NCBI GenBank assembly: GCA_035294305.1
Contig: DATGLD010000030.1
Coordinates: forward strand, 186,001-250,000
DNA: 64,000 nt
Origin: DASRBN01 sp035294305
GTDB taxonomy: Bacteria; Chloroflexota; Ktedonobacteria; Ktedonobacterales; Ktedonobacteraceae
Reading direction: 5' to 3'
Shown: piece after piece, positions 57,826 through 64,000 of the stretch
How positions within the stretch are numbered: the stretch's first letter is position 1
Layout of the letters: each line of letters begins with the position of its first letter
Made by a program: the position numbers and the translations under genes
Notes under the pieces: generated by a model
What the model was told of the DNA's origin: nothing
Seen by the model: only the letters and a program-made list of their open reading frames with translations
The model's database searches: none

Positions 57826-59538
57826 ATGAACCTTAATCTCAGTGTAATAGTGAGAGCCCTGGTGCGCTGGTCCTGGGTTCTGATCATTTTCTTAATCGTA
57901 GGATTTGTGCTGGGGAAAGTCCTGACTTCTATACTTCCCCCACAATATCAGGCAACTTCTCTCGTGCAGTTGAATGGAGGCTCTCGTGGAATCATTATCC
58001 AGCCTGTCGCCTCTTATGCCAACCTGGTATCGAGCGATTCCGTTTTGGGTGAGGCTCTAAAGCAATTCCCGCATATCAACCCTGCATCCATAGGGACTAA
58101 ACAGCTGACCGTGACCCCTGATACCAAATCGAACAGCATTTCGATCCAGGTTTCGCTCCCTGATGGCAAAGATGCGGCTGGCCTGGCTAATGCGCTTGCG
58201 CAGTTACTTGTAACGCAGCAGAATGCTCTGATCAAACAACAGACCCAACAGCAACTTCAGCTACTGCAAGCAAGTATCAAGAATGATCAGAGCCAGATCA
58301 CCAGCCTGACCAGCAAGCTCATACAAGTTGCTTCTCAAACACCTCCCGGCCAGACTCCTAGCCCGGCTAATCAGGTAGAACAGCAGCAACTGCAAAACCA
58401 GATAACAAATTATCAAAATCGTCTGAACACCGATCAGAATCAATATAATCAGTTGGTAACCGACCAGACGCTCTATGGTCAACCACTTACAGTAGTGCAG
58501 ACGGCCACTGTGCCAACGAAACCCTCGGGCATCACCGGAGTGCTGCCGTTAGGACCAGTATCACTGGTAGTGATGTTCCTCCTGGGCCTCGCCTCCATTT
58601 TCTTCCTCGAGAAGATGGTAAAGCGTGTCAATAGCGCGTATGGATTACAGAAGGAAGTTTCCTTACCTACCTTAGGTTCGCTGCGCTGGACCAGTCCCAG
58701 TCCATTAAGCGCTCCTTTACTTAAGGTTATCGAATCGAAGAGGCCGTATGGCGAAGATTGCCGTGTGATGATGGCGGATGTCCTGTTCCACGCGGAAGAC
58801 GCAGGCGCGCATATTCTCGCGATAACCGCTCAGAGCCCTCAATCAGGCGTCAGTTGTGTGGCTTCGGAGTTGGCGGCTTTGCTGGCTCAGAGTAAAAGGC
58901 GTGTCTTGCTGATCGACGCCAACCTGCATAATCCGGTGCAGCATAAACGCCTGGGCATTCCTAATGATGCTGGCCTGGCCAGGATGCTGGAGGAGCTGCG
59001 CAACCTGAAGTTGAATCTGACGGCCTCCACTCAAGAGCCTGTCGAGATGAGCCAGCAGGCGGCCGTTTCTATGATGGAGACACGCAGGGTTGCCGGTGTC
59101 CAGCCCAATCAGGCACCTGTAGTGAGGGTTCACCAGCAGCGCCCCAGCTCTCATTCGAACGGCGCATCTGAGCAGCAGTTCATTGACATCTCCGATAAGT
59201 TCCCGTTCGATAGCTATATTGTGTCTACCAGTATCCAGAACTTGTATGCTTTGCCCGCGGGCAAGACCTCCGCAAACCCGGCCAGCCTGCTTAGCATGCC
59301 GGAGATGGAGCATTTCCTGCGCTGGGCATCTCGCCCCATCGATTACGTGATCATTGATTGCCCCGCCCTTACCTACGCGGAGGCGCATGTCCTTGGTGGC
59401 TTGAGCGATCAGACGTATCTGGTAGTCGATGCCACGCGCGATCGTGTGCGACAGGTGGAAGCCACAAAAGACGAACTATTGAGCACGGGGGTGAAAATTT
59501 CAGGTCTCATTGTCAATAAGTTGGGACGATGGATATAA
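57826..59538 (+). CDS. Wzz/BY-kinase-like chain-length protein with degenerate P-loop
   Basis: A 570-residue protein; ATG 57826 follows AAGGAGGG, preferred over ATG 57784. A first membrane helix (WVLIIFLIVGFVLGKVL) and second (LGPVSLVVMFLLGLASIFFL) enclose a Wzz-type periplasm-like domain with coiled coil (QQQLQLLQASIKNDQSQITS). The C-terminal part is a BY-kinase/CpsD-like ATPase: VLLIDANLHNP (Walker A') and DYVIIDCPAL (Walker B). The Walker A position reads AQSPQSGVSCVAS, without the GKS/T Lys, and no C-terminal Tyr cluster is seen, so kinase activity is doubtful. It overlaps the next gene by 10 bp. Confidence 0.82.
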   Translation: MNLNLSVIVRALVRWSWVLIIFLIVGFVLGKVLTSILPPQYQATSLVQLNGGSRGIIIQPVASYANLVSSDSVLGEALKQFPHINPASIGTKQLTVTPDTKSNSISIQVSLPDGKDAAGLANALAQLLVTQQNALIKQQTQQQLQLLQASIKNDQSQITSLTSKLIQVASQTPPGQTPSPANQVEQQQLQNQITNYQNRLNTDQNQYNQLVTDQTLYGQPLTVVQTATVPTKPSGITGVLPLGPVSLVVMFLLGLASIFFLEKMVKRVNSAYGLQKEVSLPTLGSLRWTSPSPLSAPLLKVIESKRPYGEDCRVMMADVLFHAEDAGAHILAITAQSPQSGVSCVASELAALLAQSKRRVLLIDANLHNPVQHKRLGIPNDAGLARMLEELRNLKLNLTASTQEPVEMSQQAAVSMMETRRVAGVQPNQAPVVRVHQQRPSSHSNGASEQQFIDISDKFPFDSYIVSTSIQNLYALPAGKTSANPASLLSMPEMEHFLRWASRPIDYVIIDCPALTYAEAHVLGGLSDQTYLVVDATRDRVRQVEATKDELLSTGVKISGLIVNKLGRWI

Positions 59539-60764
59539 GCTTCGCCTCCGCGAACCCCCAGAATGCGGTAGGCGAAGAGGATTGCTTACCGCAGGTGGCG
59601 GATGTACTCGCGTCGATGTACGGTGGGCTGGATAATATCCCGGTTCCGGCTTCTCTCGAATCAGGCTCGAGTATTTTGCAAGGCTGCTTGCCACTCTTGA
59701 TGAAAGAACTATCATCCGAAGCTTTGCTGCAGAAGGTGGGCTCTAAAAAGTATGAACGGCTGCGTGTCCTCTATCATCAAAGCAGTCTTCTGAATCTGTG
59801 GTATAGCTGGGAAGTCAAACGCGTTCTCGAGACGCTTACCAATGCGCACATGCCTGTAATGGTTTTGAAAGGTGCCGATATTGCGACAACGCTATACCGG
59901 CATCCCGAGTTGCGCCATTTCAGCGATGTCGACCTGATGGTGCGGCCGGAAAATCTGGGCGCGGCCATCGAATTGCTGAAAGACCTTGGCTATCATTACC
60001 ACCAGGAGTATCGCTTTGAAAGCGTTTCCCGCCAGCGTGCTGCTTTCGTGTATGTGAAGGAAGTAGCAGCAGGCTATATCGTGTTCGAGATTCATACCTC
60101 GCCCCATCAGAACGAAATGGGTGTCTCATTTCAAGCCGCAGAACTCTGGGAACGCGCCCGGCCAATCACACTTGAGAGTGTGAAAGTCTATGGTATGGGA
60201 CTTGAGGACCTGCTGCTCTACCTGTGCTGGCATTTTCGCTCTCACTCGTTCAGCCGTTTGATCTGGCTGTACGATATCACTGTGTTGCTCCTACGCCATG
60301 CCAATGACATCGACTGGTCGAAGGCGCATGCTATCGCGAAAAAACAAGGGTTGCTATCTACCATCTACTATTGTGTGCAGTGGTGCCAGGCGGTATTTCA
60401 TATTTCGCTGCCTGAACAGGCTCAAATTGAGCAATTTGCCCCTCCCGCGCTCATTCGCCGCCTGGTTGCGCATTTTGTAGGGAATGATTTCGGCGCTTTA
60501 CTACACGTAGGTTCCTATCATGAGCGCAAAATATTGCAGCGCTTGATGGTGGATGATAAGCCGGCCCTATGCCAGGTGGTACTGCGTGCTTGTATTCCCA
60601 GTCCAACGCACCTCGGACGTCTCTATATGGAGCATTCGCGTTTGCCGGTGCGCCTCTTCTGGCTCTATTATCCGTTGCACCCTCTTTTCATGCTGCGGGC
60701 ATATTTTAAAGATCGTTCTAGAAGAAAGAGCATGCAGGTGGATAGTCGCGCGAGGCTGAGCTAA
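59529..60764 (+). CDS. Nucleotidyltransferase family protein (PF14907-like)
   Basis: A 411-residue protein. VMVLKGADIATTLYRHPELRHFSDVDLMV contains the metal-binding Asp-x-Asp of the nucleotidyltransferase fold; YIVFEIHTSPHQNEMG and GMGLEDLLLYLCWHFRSHSF follow. Family members occur with PqqD, HprK and lasso-peptide genes and may modify the peptide or its phosphate group. Its start overlaps the chain-length gene by 10 bp. Its last codons form the left arm of a 33-bp perfect hairpin. Confidence 0.83.
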   Translation: MDISFASANPQNAVGEEDCLPQVADVLASMYGGLDNIPVPASLESGSSILQGCLPLLMKELSSEALLQKVGSKKYERLRVLYHQSSLLNLWYSWEVKRVLETLTNAHMPVMVLKGADIATTLYRHPELRHFSDVDLMVRPENLGAAIELLKDLGYHYHQEYRFESVSRQRAAFVYVKEVAAGYIVFEIHTSPHQNEMGVSFQAAELWERARPITLESVKVYGMGLEDLLLYLCWHFRSHSFSRLIWLYDITVLLLRHANDIDWSKAHAIAKKQGLLSTIYYCVQWCQAVFHISLPEQAQIEQFAPPALIRRLVAHFVGNDFGALLHVGSYHERKILQRLMVDDKPALCQVVLRACIPSPTHLGRLYMEHSRLPVRLFWLYYPLHPLFMLRAYFKDRSRRKSMQVDSRARLS

Positions 60765-60797
60765 CTCAGCCTCGCGCGACTATCCACCTGCATGCTC
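60728..60797. terminator. Perfect 33-bp hairpin between convergent genes
   Basis: Arms 60728-60760 and 60765-60797 are exact reverse complements with a 4-nt loop (CTAA) that contains the stop of the nucleotidyltransferase gene. The convergent sulfotransferase gene ends 11 bp beyond. No T-tract follows on either strand. It should block transcription from both sides. Confidence 0.85.
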
Positions 60798-60808
60798 AAG
60801 AAGGAAGA

Positions 60809-61681
60809 TCAATGATCCCAGCCAAAATCTCTCCCCACCAGCTTATACAGTTGCGCGTTATATGGCTCGTAATACGCGAGCAACTGCTTGCGGATGGCGT
60901 CGTTCATCTTAGAAGGCGTTTCCTTTGATTTATTGTACTGCTTGTAGCCTTTTTTCAGGCTTTCCGGTTCGAAGGCAGGTACGTTCAGGAATTCCAACGT
61001 CTGCTTGTAGATCTCTCCGGGATTAGAGTAGAGGTCTTCACTTTTCAGGATAAGGAGCTGTTCTCGAGGAAACAGGGCAAGCCAGGCCTCTAGCTGTTCA
61101 GCATACCTGCCTCGCGCTTTATAGGCAAAATGCTGGTAGCTAAAGCTGACGTAATTTTTTATCGTCGCTATTTTTTCGCGTTCTCCCTGGATTCTTTCCT
61201 CTTCGCGGGCGATGGCTTCCTCGAGTGGCAGCTTTTCATGCTTGCCTCGTTCCACCTTGTGACGGTATTGTGAGTACAGTCTATCAACCGGGTTCCTGAG
61301 CAGTACGATCAGCTTTACATTGGGAAGGAATTGGGCCACCCTCTTAGGCGCAAGTGGATGAAAAATGTAACTTGGGCTTGCCTCCCCGGTGATGTAATCG
61401 CGCTTTGCGATATGCTCTGTGCAGTATTTCTCCAGCATCGTAGGAAAGTGCGCCCGGTACCACCAGAAGCCCTTCCCGAATTTATGATCGAAGAAATGAA
61501 CCTCTTTTGTCGCCGCAGAATGGATATTCGGATGCTTGATCAGGTAATTGTAGAGTGAGGTTGTGCCACACTTCTGCGCGCCGATGATGATAAAATCCGG
61601 CATCAAACGTATAGGGTTAGTGGCTGCGCGAAAAAAGTTATCCGCGTATACCCTGCTATCATGAAGCAGCTTCACGGCCAT
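60809..61681 (-). CDS. PAPS-dependent sulfotransferase (first of two)
   Basis: A 290-residue cytoplasmic sulfotransferase using 3'-phosphoadenylylsulfate. The 5'-phosphosulfate loop is PDFIIIGAQKCGTTSLYNYL near residue 30, followed by KEVHFFDHKF; the 3'-phosphate site is VKLIVLLRNPVDRLYSQYRH near 130. It ends with a heparan-sulfotransferase-like tail (YYEPYNAQLYKLVGRDFGW). AAAGGAG precedes the ATG. It is a paralogue of the next gene; both may sulfate the exopolysaccharide of this locus. Confidence 0.9.
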   Translation of the reverse strand: MAVKLLHDSRVYADNFFRAATNPIRLMPDFIIIGAQKCGTTSLYNYLIKHPNIHSAATKEVHFFDHKFGKGFWWYRAHFPTMLEKYCTEHIAKRDYITGEASPSYIFHPLAPKRVAQFLPNVKLIVLLRNPVDRLYSQYRHKVERGKHEKLPLEEAIAREEERIQGEREKIATIKNYVSFSYQHFAYKARGRYAEQLEAWLALFPREQLLILKSEDLYSNPGEIYKQTLEFLNVPAFEPESLKKGYKQYNKSKETPSKMNDAIRKQLLAYYEPYNAQLYKLVGRDFGWDH

Positions 61682-61699
61682 GAACTCCTTTTCTATCCA

Positions 61700-62572
61700 T
61701 CATTCCCAGCCAAAATCTCTGCCCACGAGCTTATAAAGGCGTTGATTGTGGGGTTCGAAGTAATCGACGAGGCGTTTCCTTAGCTCCGGGTCCATCTTTT
61801 TGGGCGGCGTGTATTTGGGCTTATTATACTGCTTGAACTCTGTCTTGAGGGCCTTCGAGTCTGAGTAAGGCACGTTCAGGAACTCCAGCGTCTGCTTATA
61901 GATTGAGGCAGCGTCTTTGTACATGTCTTCGCTTTTAAGTAGTAAGAACTGTTCACGCGGAAACAGGCTGAACCACTTTTCGAGCTGGTCGGCATACAGA
62001 CCGCGCGCCAGGTAGGAGTAGTGCTGGTGATTGAAGCTGTAGCGTTGTGCCAGTTCCTGCTCAGGCACGCTTATTCGCTCCTGCTCGCGCTCGATAGCCT
62101 CTTCAAACGATAGTTTTTCGTCCCCCCAGCCCACTTCCCAGCAGTAATGCGAAAAAGCTCTTTCGATTGGATTACGGAATAGGACGATCATTTTGACATT
62201 TGGCAACGCTTTCTTCAGTCTTCGCGCCGCATGAGGATGGAAAATGTAATATGGGCTGGCCTCGCCTGTCACAAAATCCTTCTTCTGAACATGTTCCGCG
62301 TAGTATTTTTGCATGCTATATGGGAACTGCCCTCGATACCACTTCAGACCTTTCTGATACTGGTTATCAAAGAAATGGATCTCTTTTCTCGACGCGCCCA
62401 CGATATTCGGATGGTCGATGAGGTACTCATACAGGGAAGTTGTGCCCCCTCTGGCTACGCCGATAATAATAAAATCTGGCATCAGCCGGACTGAACTGGT
62501 CGCGACCCGGTAGAATCGTTCAGCCGACTTTGCTACCTGTTTAATTGGTTCAATTGGTTTCTTTACCTTCAT
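61700..62572 (-). CDS. PAPS-dependent sulfotransferase (second of two)
   Basis: A 290-residue paralogue of the previous enzyme from ATG 62572, which follows AAAGGAG; longer starts up to 62623 lack a site. PAPS-binding motifs: PDFIIIGVARGGTTSLYEYL and VKMIVLFRNPIERAFSHYCW. Shared parts include KEIHFFDNQYQKGLKWYRG and the tail EPHNQRLYKLVGRDFGWE. The two copies differ mainly in the substrate-lining middle, suggesting different sugar positions. No PAPS synthesis genes are in the window. Confidence 0.9.
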   Translation of the reverse strand: MKVKKPIEPIKQVAKSAERFYRVATSSVRLMPDFIIIGVARGGTTSLYEYLIDHPNIVGASRKEIHFFDNQYQKGLKWYRGQFPYSMQKYYAEHVQKKDFVTGEASPYYIFHPHAARRLKKALPNVKMIVLFRNPIERAFSHYCWEVGWGDEKLSFEEAIEREQERISVPEQELAQRYSFNHQHYSYLARGLYADQLEKWFSLFPREQFLLLKSEDMYKDAASIYKQTLEFLNVPYSDSKALKTEFKQYNKPKYTPPKKMDPELRKRLVDYFEPHNQRLYKLVGRDFGWE

Positions 62573-62594
62573 TGTATAATAGCTCCTTTTATCT

Positions 62595-62621
62595 GGAGGG
62601 CACACCCTGATGGTCGCCCCC
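62595..62621. repeat. Palindrome, family B
   Basis: GGAGGGCACACCCTGATGGTCGCCCC upstream of the second sulfotransferase gene, close to the sequence at 49875. Confidence 0.45.
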
Positions 62622-62731
62622 ATCCTAATGCAGGGGATTTACCGGGCGAGTCAGTTGAGGTCAACCGGTGCCCCCTGATAAGCTTTCCCCCCGAATGGGG
62701 AACTCCCGCCGGCTCGGGGTTGCGAGACTGG

Positions 62732-62760
62732 CACAGGACAGGGACCGGCCAGTGTCCCTC
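62732..62760. repeat. Dispersed palindrome, family A
   Basis: CACAGGACAGGGACCGGCCAGTGTCCCTC in the roughly 290-bp gap between the O-antigen-ligase-like and sulfotransferase genes. Besides the family B copy I see nothing coding there. Confidence 0.5.
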
Positions 62761-62916
62761 CAGGGAGGGCCCGTTCTAGTTCACTCGGCTTGTAAATCGC
62801 CCAGGTCCTAATGTTTTTGCCCTTGAGCTTTTCGGGCTGTAATAATATGCTTCCCTCAAGCAAAAGCGGCAGGTAGCAGACTCTTTCCCAACCTCCGATA
62901 GGGGTTGAAAGAAACT

Positions 62917-64000
62917 CTAAGCCCATATCGCACTGGCGAGATCGCCCTGTTCAACCTGCTGTGCTGCCTTTATGTCTGCCTCCGATGCTTTTTGTTCAAT
63001 CAGCACTGCCTCCTTGTCCCAGCTTGGTATGCTCAGCACGAGTCCGATTAGCAGCCAGCGATATGAAGCCTCTACAAAGGCCGCCGTCCCACCGCCAGCG
63101 GCGGCTGACGGAATAAATATGCCGGTGAAAAGACTACCGAACACGATAGAGATGTAGAACCCTATAGAGGAAAGGGCGATCGATTTGGCCAGGTCGGACT
63201 TTGATTTCAAGAAGTACTTAGCACTAACATAGCCTACAGCCACAATCAGCCACAGCAGGCAGATCAGACCTTGAACCCCCATTTCTGCCAGTACCGAGAG
63301 GAACTGGTTGTGCGCAACTCCTACTTTGTCGGTACCATAAACGCGGTCAAAGAACTGGAAATTGCCGGCGCCCACCCCGAAGATAGGGCTTTTCAGCCAG
63401 ATGTTGATGGCGTCAAATGCGATTTTAACGCGATCAGAACCGTACACCTGCGTTGGGTCGAAGAAGTTCGTTGCTCCTGGTATGAACAACAGAGCGAGCG
63501 GAACCAGCAGGAACAAGAGCGCCGTTGGATTCCTGGTGCGAATGACCAGCATGATGAAAGATGAGAGGAATAGCCCGATCCAGGCCTCGCGTCCTAAAGC
63601 CATGATCACGCCGATGCCGTAGAAGACCGTTAGGAGAAGCCATAATATACGAGCCGTGCTGTTCTTTGTATAGAGCGCCTTACTAAAGGCGATATTAGCA
63701 AAGAGGACGATTAGCGTGCCAAGTCCGCTCGAAGATTCGCCGAAGACCAGTGGACGAGCATACCCAAGAATATGCTTGTTGGAGAAAAGTCCCAGCGGCC
63801 CTGCAATGATGGTCCCGATGGTGTACATTGCTCCGGCAATAAGATAGGCGTAGGTAACCAGTTTGGCATCCATTACTTTACGCACAAGGCCGGGTACGAC
63901 CAGCAGGAACATTGGTAAACCAATCAGCAGCGACATTTCAGAAAGATTGGTGATCGTAATCGAAACGTTAGAGTGCGGGTAGGTATAGGGCACATTAGGG
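62917..64000 (-). CDS. O-antigen ligase/polymerase-like membrane protein, cut by the window edge
   Basis: At least 361 residues; the frame is open to the right edge, so the N-terminus lies outside. About nine membrane segments are visible. The Wzy_C signature is WLKSPIFGVGAGNFQFFDRV followed by KVGVAHNQFLSVLAEMGVQGLICLLWLI, with the conserved Gly-x-Gly and His-Asn that face the polymer. Such proteins polymerise or ligate polyprenyl-linked sugar repeats on the outer membrane face. It is the likely polymerase of the locus. The C-terminal 35 residues are hydrophilic. Confidence 0.85.
   Translation of the reverse strand, partial: PNVPYTYPHSNVSITITNLSEMSLLIGLPMFLLVVPGLVRKVMDAKLVTYAYLIAGAMYTIGTIIAGPLGLFSNKHILGYARPLVFGESSSGLGTLIVLFANIAFSKALYTKNSTARILWLLLTVFYGIGVIMALGREAWIGLFLSSFIMLVIRTRNPTALLFLLVPLALLFIPGATNFFDPTQVYGSDRVKIAFDAINIWLKSPIFGVGAGNFQFFDRVYGTDKVGVAHNQFLSVLAEMGVQGLICLLWLIVAVGYVSAKYFLKSKSDLAKSIALSSIGFYISIVFGSLFTGIFIPSAAAGGGTAAFVEASYRWLLIGLVLSIPSWDKEAVLIEQKASEADIKAAQQVEQGDLASAIWA

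Noticed and set aside
62651..62926. A 91-codon minus-strand frame after the O-antigen-ligase-like gene
   Set aside because: It overlaps that gene's end, is made largely of the two palindromic repeats, and shows no ribosome binding site or family.

Overview
The window looks like chromosomal DNA from a monoderm, Gram-positive-like bacterium, most probably a filamentous Chloroflexota of the Ktedonobacteria type. This is inferred from gene content, not from a search. The signs are a SAM-I riboswitch and an alanyl T-box, a MurT/GatD pair (amidated lipid II), a DprE1/DprE2-like pair, several ECF sigma factors, a giant NB-ARC/TPR/LuxR regulator, many single-pass Pro/Thr-rich membrane proteins, and moderately GC-rich DNA with sigma-70 promoters of the TTGACA-N17/18-TATACT form.

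Layout. 1-5.5 kb: surface lipoproteins, an ECF-like sigma factor and a giant XRE-TIR-NB-ARC-TPR-LuxR protein. 5.9-7.0 kb: an Ig-fold protein, then a terminator. 7.2-13.9 kb: a co-directional block of virion-like genes (protease/capsid fusion, decoration, head-tail adaptor and tail-like proteins) under its own promoter with an 11-bp inverted repeat around the -10 box; no terminase, portal, integrase or lysis gene is visible. 14-16.3 kb: two Pro-rich membrane proteins. 16.5-23.4 kb: S-adenosylmethionine cycle (mtnA, degenerate HD protein, PfkB kinase, ahcY, SAM riboswitch, metK, map). 23.7-33 kb: acyl-CoA dehydrogenase, DUF1003 protein, sigma/anti-sigma pair, threonine synthase, DNA polymerase III delta', HicB/HicA, enoyl-CoA hydratase, methyltransferase. 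33.2-36.3 kb: T-box-controlled short alaS and thiamin pyrophosphokinase. 36.4-44 kb: envelope block (DprE1/DprE2-like pair, phosphodiester glycosidase, GatD, MurT, transglycosylase remnant, D-Ala-D-Ala carboxypeptidase). 44.3-48.5 kb: nitrilase, glutamine synthetase-like ligase, phospholipase D-like protein.

48.7-64 kb is the most interesting part: an exopolysaccharide locus (sugar-1-phosphate transferase, glycosyltransferase, Wzz/BY-kinase-like protein, two sulfotransferases, O-antigen-ligase-like protein) interleaved with a peptide-modification set (two HprK-like kinases, PqqD-like protein, S26-type peptidase with a Ser/His pair, ABC exporter, PF14907-type nucleotidyltransferase). A 53-residue gene at 55069-55230 on the minus strand sits among them with a strong ribosome binding site. 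Its leader carries the YxxPxL motif of lasso-peptide precursors and a Thr two residues before a Gly-Cys core, yet no lasso protease or cyclase is present and the core has no acidic residue at positions 7-9. I propose it as the precursor of a kinase-tailored, lasso-leader-like peptide of unknown structure.

Intergenic DNA is marked by long perfect hairpins with unrelated sequences (28, 20, 11 and 33 bp stems), three of them between convergent genes, and by two dispersed families of short GC-rich imperfect palindromes.
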